The notes: generated by a model from the sequence alone, not told the origin. DNA of 64,000 nt from Hevea brasiliensis (GCF_030052815.1 NC_079502.1:37130050-37194049), one strand, 5' to 3'. Numbered from the stretch's first letter, positions 21,663-34,326 are shown. Translations and numbers: made by a program.

Positions 21663-24249
21663 TTCGCAGTACTGCTAAAACAATACCCTATTGGCATGCC
21701 AAACTATCCAAACCAATCTTGTTAGGTATACTAGGGCATTTGATACTTTAAAATATTAATATATTGTGCTTTATGACTTCATTATTTCATGATAAATTTC
21801 AATCATAATTCATACATTCATTTGATCATTTATATGATCACAATTCACATCAATTATCCTTTTATACCATTGTACTCAAAATACTTCTCCTCTTTACAAT
21901 AATGAGAACTAATGTCTCATTCATACATTAATATGGTTTATTTATCCATTCATTATGTTATTCATATTGATCCCAATTCTAAACAATGGTTCACATATAC
22001 CATTGTATTCAAAACATTTTTCCTTTCTCATTTATACATTCAAGAGTCTACTTATGTAATTACAAATTTTATATTTCAAGTTGAGTTACTAATATTTTAT
22101 GAATTCCATTTGTGATGGGCATATATGCCCTAACTATCTATTCACATCAATTAGGTGACTTATTTTTCATGTTTCAAGTAATCCATGAATATTTCATGGA
22201 TTTCAAATTTATGGCCTAAATTTCTTTTTAACAATTTTGACTAGGATGCATAGTCCATATTTGTCATACAATTCTAAGCATTTAAGCTTAGAATTGGTTC
22301 TAGGTCTTCATCTTAATTCACTAATCATTTTGATTACTATTCACCATACTAGTTAACCAAAATGTTGACCTTTTTATACTTAATGGATATATTAATTCTA
22401 ATTACACCAAGATCCCACATTTTGAGTTTTACATTTACTAGTATTAATTGCCAATTGCAATTTAAAGTCCCCTAGATGCATTTCTAATTTCAAATTTTGA
22501 ATTTCAAGTTTTGGTGTCACGATTCACCTCATTGGTCAACAAAAATGTTGACTTTTGCATAGACAATAGGTACATTGGTTTTAACACTCCCGATGTACCA
22601 CATTTTGCATTTAAAACTTGTTGGAATCAATTACCAAATCCATTTCCAAGCTTATTTCAAGTTTTCATGTCACTATTCACTTCATTAGTCAACTAAAATG
22701 TTGACTTTTGCATAGAAAATATGTACATTGACTTTGGCACTTCAAACATACTACATTTTTCAATTAAAACTTGTTGGTTTTGGTCACTTTCTCAAAGCTT
22801 AGTTCATTTTGGCAAAATTGCCAATTTTCGGTTTTGGTGCTCCGAAGTTGCACTGTTTCATTGGTCGATTTACTGTTGGAATTTGACAAAACTTCCTTCA
22901 TAGAAAATGTTCCTTATTTTGTCTAGTTAAATTTCTTTTTTTGAATCACTCCATTTGGAGTTTTGTAGCTCAAGTTATGCCCAAAATAAGTTTACTGTTC
23001 ACGTGCACTGTTCATGCTGCTATCATGGGTTCTGGCAGATTTTGATCCAACTTTGGTCAGTAATTTGATCAAGTTAAGTTCCTAATTTGGTCTAACTTTC
23101 TTCATATGAAATGTTCTACTATGCCTTAGGTTTCCATCGGTTCAAGAATTGCCTAAATCCGAGTTTTCTAGAGAGAGTTATAGTCCTCCAAACATTGCTG
23201 CTCAAATGAAAATTCTGGAAATCTCAGTACAGTAAACTTCACTTTGCTCAATGATTTGATTAGGTTATGGTCATAATTTGGGGTAGGTTTCTTCATGAAA
23301 GTTGTTTTTCTATGTCTTAACTTGTTGCTGTAAAAATTTCAGGTTAATTGACCAAATCTACAGTGAGTTATGGCCAAATGAACAGTTACTATTCATTTGG
23401 TCATTTCTGCAGGTGCTGTTGCAGGGTGTCCGGATTGGGGCCAACTTTTGGTCCTCTTGCTTTGGTCTTTTGGGCATAGTTTCTTCAGCAAAAATGTGCC
23501 ATTATAAGACTAGTTTCATGTCCAATTGGCCAAACACCAATTGGACCAACACAGCCCAAGTTATGGCAGTGCAAGTGGACTGAATTTTCAGTCCCTCTGC
23601 TGCTGTCCTAGGGCAGCCTACAACTTCACTTTGCAATCCTATTTTTCAGTCCATAATATGGTCAACTTACCTAAAATGGTCACTAATTGACCATTAAAAT
23701 GTGCTCTAACAATTTCATAAGCCAAATCAATTTTCACTCCCCCAAAACCCTAGCTTCACTTTATGTTTTCTACAAGATGCCTTAGTTAGCATACCAATTT
23801 ATTATCCTTGTGTATATGTATCTTAAACATCATTTCTAATCCACTCTAAGTCCAACAAAACCCTCATTTCTATTCCTTCAATATGGTTGCCGAAATTCAT
23901 GGCATTCATACACATGGGTTTGGTTCATTTATTCCACAATTTCTTACCTATTACACATCTCTAACATGGAATTAATGTGTTTTAAATACATATGTGCACT
24001 AACCTTGAATGGAGCCACTTCTAAGACTTCAAAACTTCACTTTCTTCCTTTCTTTTTTCTGTCCAAAGCTTGCTCTAGGTGTGAGGACCAAGTTTTATGA
24101 AGGCATATAGGGGTTTTATGGTGTAATTGGCTAGGTTTTGGAGCTTGGGTGAGTGCATCAATGGAGGGAGATGGGGAGAAGTCACGTTTTGGTGAAGAAG
24201 AAGAAGAATGGCTGCTGTAATTTTTGGTTATTTGGTCTTCATTTAGTCT

Positions 24250-24322
24250 CTTTATTAGTTAGTCAAATGATGGCTTAATTGTGATTGGTCATAATTTATA
24301 AATGACATCATCAAGATGTCAT
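24250..24322 (-). promoter_or_regulatory. U3 promoter candidate (solo LTR 20393)
   Basis: Minus strand order: palindrome with arms ATGACATC and GATGTCAT (24302-24322), CCAAT box (24284-24288), TAATAAAG box (24250-24257). It is about 550-615 nt from the LTR start, as in B, D and G1. Confidence 0.45.
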
Positions 24323-24870
24323 AAATGAGCTTTTCTTTTATTTTTCTTTTCTTTTCTTCACTACTCAATTTCAATTTAATTTCTAGTAATGTTTATTCAT
24401 ATTTTATGTCATATTAATTATTTACTTAACTGGACAAGTCGGCCAAAAATCACCTCTAAAGGCGAAATGACCAAAATGCCCTCCGTTTGGCTTAACGGGT
24501 CAAAATTGTCTGTACCGATTGAAAATTTTTTCTAAATATTTTTTTGGCATTCTACTGCCATAGGAACCTCAATGACCCTTCTCTGGAGTCCCAAAAATTA
24601 TTTCATGAATTTTTCCTCGGGTCTAGGGTTCCTCGTTGCGAGAATCGCAACTTCCCTCTGGGTTACCCGTCGCTTGGGCACCGGCTCATTTAACTTAATT
24701 GTATTTTATTTCTAAAATTTTTACTAAATTTTTCTTATTAATATTTGAGTTAATTATGGTCCCTCACTTTAGTTTAAATATTTTTCCGAACATTCTAGCT
24801 GTCCGGACTGACACTGGTCACCGGAACAGCAGGATGTACGGAGTAGTTACCGGGAGGGTGTTACAGTTAT

Positions 24871-25158
24871 GCCCAAATAGAGTACTATTACGGGAAATAA
24901 ATGTGAAAATTCTAGTCAGAAATTTAAAACTTCAGAACTAGCCTATCGAAAGACTAAACTTTTAAGGTAGCTAGAGTCAGTGACTCGGTTACACTAATGT
25001 GGACTACCATTACCACAAAAATTGCTATAAGCTTTGAGAATTCAGTATGGCTATAAATTAGAAAGAACACCTTGAGGATGAAGATATTTGGACATAGATA
25101 TGGAGTCTTATCAGTATTTTAATATTTTTGACAGAAAGGAATGATGTAGGTATTTGAG
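24871..25158 (+). other. G2 internal sequence after solo insertion
   Basis: This continues the region before 20392. No domain or repeat is recognised, and all frames are closed. It is probably degraded pol or spacer. Confidence 0.5.
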
Positions 25159-25315
25159 AATACATTTAGAAATTGTATTGATGCTCTCTCCGGAAGGAAG
25201 AATAGATACCTTCCATTGATGGAGTTTGTGTATAGTGATATTTATTAAATAAGCATGAAGATACCAAGGTATAAGTTCTTGTATGAGATAAATGTAGAAT
25301 ACCTAGAAAAAGGGT
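25159..25315 (+). pseudogene. integrase remnant (G2)
   Basis: Reads LSGRKNRYLPLMEFVYSDIY, stop, ISMKIPRYKFLYEI, matching the chromovirus integrase stretch W.RYLPL.EFAYN.S...S.GM.P...LYG. At least two stops are present. The usual downstream chromodomain region is not visible. Only family resemblance supports the call. Confidence 0.65.
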
Positions 25316-25525
25316 AATTTAATAGAGTTGGAATTGGTAAAAGAGACAGAAGGACTGGTAAAGAATCCAAGTATGAGAGATTAAGAAACTAATGAATAAT
25401 AGAATTTCATAAGTAGGAATACTAAACGCAGAGGAAAACAATGATGGAAAAGTGAATAAAATTATGAGACAACGATAAGCTCGATTGTTTGAATCAGATG
25501 AATTTCGAGGACAAAATTCCTTTTT

Positions 25526-25537
25526 AGAGGGGAAGAG
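25526..25537 (+). other. G2 polypurine tract
   Basis: AGAGGGGAAGAG lies one base before the 3' LTR and follows AATTTCGAGGACAAAATTCC, the usual end of Tekay-type internal regions. Confidence 0.8.
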
Positions 25538-25538
25538 T

Positions 25539-28500
25539 TGTAACATCCTCATTTTCGTAGTCCGTACATTCTACTGTTCCGACAGCTAATTACTACCCCG
25601 AAAAGTCAGAATGTCTGGAACTACACTTCGGTGATAATGAACAGACATATAATGATGAAATAAATAAGAAGAAAATGCAAGAAAAATTAAAGACAAATGA
25701 AAGAGAGAAAATGAAGCCAAGTTAAATGAGCCGACACATGGCGATGGGTGGACCGTGACTGAAGGCGTTCCGATCCCAGGATCATGGGGAACCCTCAGAA
25801 TTTAATTCCGGGATGTAAGTAAAGGTCTATTGAAATATAATTGAAACTAGAAATATCAAAAAAGAGATAATAATAAATTAGTACAAAGAAAAATGAAAAA
25901 TCGAGAAACAGACAAAAATCGGTGTTACCGAAAAATCAGGAATATAGCCCGAAGTGGGGTATTTTGGTAATTTGACACCTAGCATTGTCTTTTGACCTCA
26001 ATTTCCATTAAAAATAAATGATATTACACTTTATAAATGTCATGAAAAATTAAATGGTGGTACATTATGTAAATAGTGAAGGAAATGAGATAAATGTACA
26101 AATTAGGAAAATTGGAATAATTAAACATTAAGTTATAGTGAGTGCTCCACTAACTCAAGTCTTGGGACACTTAATTAAGTCATTTTGGATAGAAATTCAG
26201 TCCATCTTCTTCCTCCCAAATGACCAGCCAAATTGATCCTCCCAAAACCTCCATGGAAGTCCACCATGGCCAAACTCCCTCCATCACCATGCAACCATGT
26301 TCAAGCCCTCATTTCACCATAGTTTCTTCATCAACGCTTGCACACACACCTTGGGCAGTATGTTGGAAGTAAAAAGAAGAGGATTTGATGAAGTTTTGGT
26401 AAAGCTCAAAAAGGTTAGTGCTAGTTTTTCATCCCTTGCTTCATTAAAGTTTGTATTAAGGTTGAGATGAGTTGGATGGTGAAGAAATTTGAAGGATTCG
26501 ATGAGTTATTGATATATTCAATTTTGGACAGCCATGAAAGATTATTGTAGTTGAGTTTTTCTTACCTCTAATGGATGGAAATTAAGATTTATTAACTTAA
26601 ATGGAAGTGGCAGTAAGTTAATATCCAATGATGTGCATGTTAGTGCTTGAATTAAGGGTTTGAATATGGGTCTTGATGCTTTGGCAAACTGCCATGTTTG
26701 GCAGCCTATTAAATCATGAATTTGTGTATGAATATGTAGTTTATTAATGAAATATGCTAGTATTAAATTGTGGGCATTATGTGTAAGTGATATTCAAGTA
26801 TGAATATGTTGAAGTGTATGTGTAATATTGACATGTGATATGTTGAAATTTGGTGGAAGTGAATGTTGAACTTAATGGTGAATTGTGTGTATTGAGCACT
26901 TGAGTAATCTACACAAATTATTGCTGGAATTGTGTACAATATATATATGGAAGTGTATTGATTGAATATTGAAGTAATGAGGAGGAGAAGGAATATCAAA
27001 TTGGAAGTGTATGTGCTTTGTGTAGGTTGTGTATTGAAGGCAGTACAAAAATTAGGCCATAAGTGCCAAACTGTGAACCCAATTGGTGTGAGGCCAATGG
27101 AGGGTGAAACTAGACACCAAATAGGCCAACTTTCACGTTGAAATGTTGCCAAAATTCTACCTAGAAACTAACCTTAAAAATGACCAAATCCGAAATAGCA
27201 GCCTTGCAACCTAGATTTTTGACCATATGAACAGTAGTCCTTAGGATGACCATAACTCACTCAAAACAGGTCCAATTTACCTAAAATTTTTACCATGGTT
27301 AGCATAGACATAGATCTACAATTCTTATGAAGACACCAAAGCCCAAAAATGGCCAGAACCAAGTCAAATGGCTTGCAAAATTTCGGGTACAAAAACTGCC
27401 GAACCAAAAGTGACCTAAAATTGACCAAATTTTGCACTAAAGGTGCATTGTGTCCAACATTGGTAAATTGACCATATCTTGGTCTACACAACTCAGAATG
27501 ACCTGAAGTTTTGCCCCGCGTGCAATAAGACATAGACCTACAAGTTTGTAGTTTGGACCAAAACCCAAAAACAAAGGGAACTAGGTCGTCTGGCTAGGTC
27601 AAAATAGTACACCGAAATCCGGTAAATTGCAATAATATGCAATACACTTGGAAATGAAATTGGTAACATATACCAACACTAAAGGGCTATAAAATGTGAC
27701 ATATTGGTAACATTAGAATTGACTCACGTAGAGTGCATCAAGGGTCAACATTATAGGTTGACTAATGAAATTAATTGAAGGGAATAGTGCCAAGAGAAAT
27801 AGGACTTTAAGCTAGATAAATCTAGCACACAAAAATTGAGAAATTGACCAAAATTGGCACCAAAGGTGCAATCTGTCCAACTTTAGTAAATTGACCATAT
27901 CTTGGTCTATACAACTCATAATGACCTGAAATTTTGCCCCGAGTGCAATAAGACATAGAGCTACAATTTTGCTTGTTTGACTATAAGCTAAAAACCAAGG
28001 AAAATAAGACTTTAAGCTAGACCAATCTAGCATACTAAAATTGCAAATTGGTAATTACATAAAATGATGCTTGAAGTGATTTGGCGATGAATGCCAACTT
28101 GTGAAAAGGGTAAATTGCATTATATTGACAACATATTGAATTGTAAATTATGACATGTTGATGCTAGAATGAACCTATCCATGACGCATAAAAAGGTCAA
28201 TAATTTTATTGACCAGTGAAAGGCATAAAGATGTATAAATCCTATGAATAAAGAATTATATATGTAACATTGTAATATGCCCTAATTTGCCTAGTTGACT
28301 AGTTTGGATAGGTTGGCATGCTAATAGGATTCTGACAGCTGTTCTGTAAATGACTTTATGTCATATTGTGTTTTATGGCTTATTAAGCCATACTATGATT
28401 TTAATAGCCTATGGCTATACAGATTGTGTTATTATACTCGGCTTAATGCCTGATTGATTATATGGTTTTTTAGCCACACTATTTGTACACTGGGAGATAC

Positions 28501-29493
28501 TTTGTGACCGATGGTGTGACAGCCCGAGGTACTAGGTAACCAGTGCTAGTATATCTGTTTATCCAGTCTGGTCAGTTTATAGGCTACGTGGGCAGTCAAT
28601 TAAAACATTATTCAATTCAGGCAGTTAAGTTAAGTATATGAAAATTTCAGTACAATTAAATTAAGTATTGAATGAAATGAGTAAAAGAGATTAGCAACAG
28701 AAACATAACAAAGATACAATTTGTAGAACCTTAGAGATTTAAAATACAATACAGTTAGAATAATTGATTCCTGGATATCCGAATTATGAGTTATTTCTTT
28801 CCTTATTTTGTATATATTATTTCTTGTTATATTATAGCACCACTAAGCAGAAATGCTTAGCGCGATGGAATTGCTTCCTCGGCAGTGCATCAAGGTAAAA
28901 CCAGATGGTATCGATCGTGATTTTTGGAGTCCAGATCTGCAGAAGTGTCAGAAGAGTTCAAGATTGTCACCTCCTCTGCAATGCATGTAGATAGGGCTCA
29001 TAATTATACATATTATGTATTTTGTTCATTCTAAGTATATTGTAATTTCATTTGTATATCCTATACTTGACAAATTTATGTACTTAATTGGAAAATTATA
29101 TAAGTTAATGAAATGTAAGAATTTTGATGTTTGAATTGATTGTCTAATCATAATGATTCTGAATGAGATTAAGTTTAAGAAATTTTGAGAAACTGATGAG
29201 ATATTATTGAGATAAATTAAGCTATGAATTTGAATATGTTGTGAATTGTCTTTGGCAGGTTCAGAAGAACTGTTAGTCCAAATTACAGCTGACACTTTGT
29301 CGGATTATCGTTAAAACTTTTTAAATTCCAAATTAGTTAGATTTTGATAAAAGTAAAAATAGCCTAAACCTTAAATAAAGTTTTTAAATAAATAAATCAA
29401 GAACTGTAATGAAATCAGATAAGATCAGGTGCTCCGGCACTCCATGTAACACACTTTGCTTGGCTACACTGCAGACGGGTGAGGGGTGTTATA
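25539..29493 (+). repeat. G2 3' LTR
   Basis: TGTAACATCCTC to GGGGTGTTATA, 3955 bp, the partner of 16081-20041. It differs by scattered substitutions and small indels, most densely around the first 250 bp and at the second hairpin. Frames 26763-27152, 27812-28033 and 29026-29295 have counterparts in the 5' LTR but no coding signature. Confidence 0.93.
28843..28885 (+). other. twin hairpin, second stem broken (G2 3' LTR)
   Basis: Hairpin 1 is intact (CTAAGCA-GAAA-TGCTTAG, 28843-28860). The 3' arm of hairpin 2 is lost (CCTCGGCAGTGC in place of CCTCGCGCAGGT). Confidence 0.55.
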
Positions 29494-29763
29494 GTGGGGC
29501 TAAGGATCATTTCATAAGAGATTGCCCTCAGAAGAGTGGTTCAAGAGCTGCAGTACAAGTTGATAGACCTTCCCTTACAGTTCAAAGGGGTAAAAGATCG
29601 GGTAAAATAGAGACGGCTGACATTTCACAAAAGATTATTTATGAGATAGTCGAAATGCCCGAAGTCAGGGTGGCACCAGGAGTATATGTGATGGAAGCTT
29701 AGGAGGAGCCGAACCCAAACATTGATGAGGCAATATATGGAAGTGAAGAAGCAAGGAGGTAGG
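29494..29763 (+). pseudogene. gag: gag, C-terminal part (G1)
   Basis: After the G2 insertion the second knuckle resumes: CFKCG + AKDHFIRDC gives CX2CX4HX4C. Then come about 60 residues to PGVYVMEA, a stop at 29701, and EEPNPNID up to a second stop. In intact relatives this is where the protease begins. Here the frame runs within about 100 bp into the 3' terminus, so pol is absent. Confidence 0.85.
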
Positions 29764-29813
29764 AACTCCATGATTACTTAAATCAAGTAAATTTCGAGGA
29801 TCAAATTTAAATT

Positions 29814-29825
29814 AGAGGGAAAGAG
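29814..29825 (+). other. G1 polypurine tract
   Basis: AGAGGGAAAGAG, one base before the 3' LTR, after AATTTCGAGGATCAAATTT. Confidence 0.75.
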
Positions 29826-30367
29826 TTGTAACACCCTCACTGTATCCATTCCATACATTCTACTGTTTCGATGACTAGTGTCGGTCCGGACAGTTAGAAC
29901 GTCTGGAAGAATATTTAAACTAAAGTGAGGAACCATAATTAACTCAAATATTAATAAGAAAAATTTATGAAAAATTTTAGAAATAAAATACAACCAAGTT
30001 AAAATGAGCCGGTGCCCTAGCAATGGGTAACCCAGTGGGAAGTTGCGGTACTCATAACTAGGAGCCCTAGACCTGGGTAAAAATTCAAAAAATAATTTTT
30101 GAGACTCCAGAGAAGAGTTGTTGAGGGTTCTATGGCATTAGAATGCCAAGAAAATGCTTAGAAAATTTTTTCGATTGGTGCAGACGATTTTGGCTCAATA
30201 AGCCAAATGGAGGGCATTTTGGTCATTTCGTATTCAGAGATAATTTTTGACCGACTTGTCCAGTTAAGTAAATAATTATTATGACATAAAATATAAATAA
30301 ATATTGCTACAAATTAAATTGAAAATAAGTAGAAATAAAAGAAAAGAAAAAAAAGAAAATAGGAATT

Positions 30368-30432
30368 ATGACATCACATGATGTCATCAAAGCACTCTCC
30401 ACCAATCACAATTCACCAAGCCAATAAAAAAG
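30368..30432 (+). promoter_or_regulatory. U3 promoter candidate (G1 3' LTR)
   Basis: Palindrome with arms ATGACATCA and TGATGTCAT (30368-30387), CCAAT box (30412-30416) and an AATAAAAAAG box near 30422-30431, 541-605 nt into the LTR. Confidence 0.5.
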
Positions 30433-30491
30433 AGTTAAATGAGGGAAAATTAGAAAGGAAAAACCTGGTTTCTTCTTCTTCAGCCGAATCA

Positions 30492-30497
30492 AGAGAG

Positions 30498-30530
<33 letters not shown>
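30492..30530. repeat. GA microsatellite
   Basis: About fourteen GA units with one interruption. It lies just downstream of the candidate TATA box, like GA-rich 5' leaders of plant genes. The 72-codon frames here are low-complexity artefacts on both strands. Confidence 0.85.
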
Positions 30531-30531
<1 letters not shown>

Positions 30532-33054
30532 AAAAGAAAGAAAGGAAGAAGGAGAAGGAGATGAACAATAGCAAAAACAGGGGTTCAGCAGGGTAGCATG
30601 TTTCTCTTCCGTCCAGGTGAGTTTGGCTCAACTTCTATGGTTGATTTTTGGATATGTTCGAGATATGTATGTGTAGAAGTTATGGTTAAAATTTGGTGAT
30701 TGTTCAACAATTGGATTTCGAGAAATATATTGTTGAACACAAGCTGTCTGAAGGTTGAATTCTGAATTTTGGCTACTGAAATTTGAGAAAAATAAATAGT
30801 TAGGATGCTTATAAAATCATGAAATTTGGTACAAATGATATTTGGGATGTTGAGGCTGTTGTGTTAAAATTTGGTGAATTTTAGATCTGTGGTTTATGAG
30901 ATATAAATTATTTTGCATGAGCTGTTTGAGTAAGATTGATTTCTGCAAAAATTCAGATTTTGAAGGGTTGAATGAATATTTTGATATATCATGATATAGG
31001 GAAGATTTGATGCTAAAATTTTTGCTGATATTGTATAGGGATGTCTTGAATATATGGTTAAAATTTGGGGTTTATCTGACTGATAGATCATTATATATAA
31101 ATTTGAATGCACAGGCTACCACATTGGGTATTAATGGTTTGTGGATTTGAGATTTATGATGGGAGTTTAGTCTAATTTAAAGGGAAATGCTGTTGAATTT
31201 TTATTGGATATTTAACTTGGGAAAGTGAAGTTATAATTGATTATGATTATTATGATTCTAAGAGAAATCTTGAAGAATAACAAGCTCAAGTTTGGTTTCA
31301 AAAAGGTTAGTGCTAATTCATCCTTAAAATATTGTATATATATCATGTGGAGTATGAAATGAGGGTGAAATTAAGAGAATTGAAACAAGTTTTGCATGAA
31401 TAAATTCCACCAATTTTGGCAGCCTTAGGATACATTAGGGTTTCATTGATTAGATTGAGTTATAGTTGTACATGGCTGCCATTGAACATAAATTAGATGT
31501 TTTGATTCATTAATTGCATGTATATAGAGAATTAAAATGGTAGAGTTAGGGTTAGGCACAAATTTGAGATTTTTTTTTTTATGTATTGATGAAAAGAAGT
31601 TGTAATGGTTAATTAGTGACCATTTGGTCATGTTTGAGTAGGAAATTGAGTGAATGGTGCCAAGGGAATGGAGGTTAGACATGCTGTCCAATGTGCCCTA
31701 CAGGACTGGTTGTGAGTCCAGCAGGTTTGGGCAGCTACAAACGGAGTTGTATAGGTTCAATTGGTGTAAGGCTAATTGAAAATGAAACTAGACACATAAG
31801 GCACAACTTTAGTGAAGAAACCCTACTCAGAAAACCAAACCAAGTTGACCTAAAAATTATCCTAATCCGGGTGACCAACATGCTGTCCCTGGAAAATAAC
31901 TAAATGAACAGTATTTGTTCAAACAGTCATAACTCGGTGTAGAAATGTTCAATTGATCTGAACTTTTACCTACAAAAATCTGAGACATAGCCCTACAACT
32001 TTCATGAAGAACACAAATCTAAATTCTGACCATAACCTAGTCAAATTGCCAACCAAACTTAGGTCACCAAATTTGGCAGAACCAAATTGCCCAAAAATTC
32101 TGGGTACAGGTCAATCCGGCCAGTTATGGTAAAATGATCATAACTTGAGCTACAAAACTCCATATGGAGTGATTCAAAAAATGAAGTGTAACTAGACACA
32201 ATAAGAAACAACTTTCTTGAAGACAATTTTTATCAAATTCCTACTGTACAAATGACCAATGGAATATAAAACCTAGGGTATGAAATCTGAAAATTTTGAA
32301 TAACATAAGATAAGCTTTGAAATGGTATTGGAAATCAATACCAACAAAAATAAAATACAAAATGTGGTATCTTGGAGAACTTAGGTCCAATAAATTTATT
32401 ATGTATTAAAAAGTCAACAATTTGAGTGAATAGTTATGTGAATAGTAGTACAAGGACACAAAGTGTAAGAATTATATTGTTAAAGGGAAATTAAGGTCAT
32501 AAATTTGAAACCCATGAAACGTTCATGGATTACTTGAAACATGAAAAATAAGTCACCTAATTGATGTGAATAGATAGTTAAGACTTATATGCCCATCACA
32601 AATAGAATTCATAAAACATTAGTAGCTTAATTTGAAATGTAAAATTTGTAATTACATAAATAGATTTTTGGATGTATAAATGAGAAAGGAAAAATCTTTT
32701 GAATATAATGGTACATGTGAACCATTGTTTTGAATTGTGATCAATATGAATGACATAATGAATGAATAAATGAACCATATTAATGTATGAATGAGATATT
32801 AGTTCTCATTATTGTAGAAAGGAAAAGTACTTTGAGTACAATGGTATAAAAGGATAATTGATGTGAATTGTGATCATATAAATGATCAAATGAATGTATA
32901 AATTATAATTGAAATTTATCATGAAATAATGAAGTCGTAAAACATAATCTATTAATATTTAATGATATTATGTGCCCTTATATTACCTAGACATGTGTGT
33001 CAGATTGGATTGTTTGACATACCAATAGGGTATTATTTTAGCAATACTACGAAA

Positions 33055-33150
33055 GGCTTTATGCCTATACTCATGGCTTTATGCCCGTACTCATGGCCTT
33101 ATGCCTGTATTCATGACTTTTATTCCCGCACTCATGGCTTTTATGCCCGA
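33055..33150. repeat. short tandem array (G1 3' LTR)
   Basis: About five degenerate CATGGCTTTATGCCCGTACT-type units, the partner of 13763-13859. Confidence 0.65.
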
Positions 33151-33652
33151 TTATGTGAGATCATGGCTTTTTAGCCATACTAACTATATACGTGGTTGAC
33201 GTTCTGCGTCTTATGGTATGACGGCCTGAGGCACCGCGGTGTCCAGTGCCAACGACCTATTATCCAGTTTAGTCAACCTGTCATAGGTTACCTGGGCAAT
33301 GTAAATTATTAAAATTATTTAAGAACATAAGTAATTAAAAATATTAGAAAGTATTGAATGAAATGAGAAAAAAAAAAAAGATTAGCAATGGAAACATAAT
33401 TGAATCAAGTAGTACAAATGAAATTTTCAGAATTGTAGGAACCGAAAATACAATACTCCTAGAATTAATCTGTATATCGAATATTATTACTGTATAAACT
33501 CATTACTTCCAAAGAGGAACAAATTAGCATATAAGATAGATAATACTAGAAACATCATAGTAAATCAAATTGATTCCTAAATGCTTAAATTATGCTCTAT
33601 TTTTTTTTCTCTTTATTTGTATATATTATTTTCTTGTTATATTATTGCACCA

Positions 33653-33694
33653 CTAAGTAGCAATGCTTAACGCGATGGATTTGTTTCATCGCGT
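33653..33694 (+). other. twin hairpin (G1 3' LTR)
   Basis: Hairpin 2 is a perfect 8-bp stem, ACGCGATG (33670-33677) with CATCGCGT (33687-33694). Its outer pair is A-T where other copies have G-C, a compensatory change. Hairpin 1 (33653-33670) keeps a GCAA loop with one wobble and one mismatch. Confidence 0.75.
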
Positions 33695-33986
33695 AGGACA
33701 CTATCAGAAATGATGATGCATGAAATGATGAAATGATTATGAGAAGTATTGATGAGATTTTTAGTTTAAAATATTATTGAAAATTTCAAGCAGATGAATA
33801 GTGAAATACGTCAAACGTTAACAAAATAGGGGAAACTCCGTTAGTTTCTCCATCGAAAAATAATTGATATTAAAGGATAATAACTTGAAAATGATTAAAG
33901 GAAGAAATTAAGATAAGATAGGGTGCTCCGGTACCGAATGTAGCACACTTTGCTCGGCTAAACTATAGTCGAGTGAGGGTGTTACA

Positions 33987-34326
33987 ATTCATGTTTGTAT
34001 TTCATCAAATACAAATACCAAAACCTTGATTTATCATTAGTAAAGGTAATAAAGTATTAAAAACCACCTCTAGCCATTTCTTTAAATGGACCACACGCAT
34101 CACTATGTGTTAGCTCCAAAATATTTTCAGCTCTTAGCCCTTGTCCTATAAAGGGTGATCTAGTCATTTTGCCCTGAAGGCAAGATTCACAAGTTGGAGT
34201 AGGCTCAGAGCCCAATAAAGATAGAATCCCCATTTTCTCCATTTTTGCAATCCTATCTTCTGCAACATGACATAGCCTTAAGTGCTAAATATATTTTGAA
34301 CTAGAGTTGATTTTCACCATGGCATT
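33987..34326 (-). pseudogene. copia integrase N-terminus (H)
   Basis: Contains the HHCC end (MEKMGILSLLGSEPTPTCESC) and LELTHSDACGPFKEMARGG with the first catalytic Asp. A stop follows GGF at about 34057 and another precedes the segment at 34327. It ends at the G1 insertion. It corresponds to F 60840-61190. Confidence 0.88.

Larger units (their letters stand above)
20393..24865 (-). mobile_element. solo gypsy LTR, family B/C
   Basis: TGTAACACCCCTCACCCG to GGAGGGTGTTACA, 4473 bp, with a perfect TSD gttat at 20388-20392 and 24866-24870. No PBS or coding domain, hence a solo LTR. On the minus strand it has a promoter block (24250-24322), donor AAG/GTTAG (GT 24003-24002) and acceptor CGCAG/GTACTT (AG 21039-21038), 2966 bp apart. 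Small frames at 21912-23583 and 24699-24941 are LTR sequence. Confidence 0.93.
16081..29493 (+). mobile_element. Gypsy element G2 (Tekay-like), internally deleted
   Basis: It has both LTRs (16081-20041 and 25539-29493) and a perfect TSD gtggg at 16076-16080 and 29494-29498. Between them are a PBS, 23 codons of gag, an unrecognised stretch, an integrase remnant and a PPT. Most of gag and pol is deleted. A solo LTR (20393-24865) was inserted later. Numerous differences and small indels between the two LTRs make it clearly older than copia F. Confidence 0.93.
12552..33986 (+). mobile_element. Gypsy element G1 (Tekay-like), deleted, nested
   Basis: Order on the plus strand: 5' LTR (12552-14970, left part displaced beyond the window by A1), PBS, gag split by G2 (15098-16080 and 29494-29763), PPT and 3' LTR (29827-33986). 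Protease, RT, RNase H and integrase are missing, so only gag and the 3' terminus remain. G1 is inserted in the integrase region of copia H. The base flank is attca at 33987-33991; its partner lies left of the window. G1 could be a deletion derivative or a gag-only non-autonomous element of the TR-GAG kind. Confidence 0.82.
29827..33986 (+). repeat. G1 3' LTR
   Basis: TGTAACACCCTCACTG to GTGAGGGTGTTACA, 4160 bp. It holds a promoter block (30368-30432), a GA-rich exon-like block, donors CCAG/GTGAGT (GT 30617) and AAAAG/GTTAG (GT 31316), a tandem array, and the twin hairpin with GCGTAG (AG 33695-33696). About 280 bp after the hairpin, present in the 5' LTR, are deleted. Confidence 0.9.

Noticed and set aside
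21912..22115. 67-codon frame seen in three gypsy LTRs (13305-13508, 21912-22115, 32596-32778)
   Set aside because: AT-rich LTR sequence without a known domain. Conservation follows LTR homology and one copy is shortened at the start.
30378..30631. Overlapping frames over the GA tract
   Set aside because: Low-complexity repeat coding on both strands.
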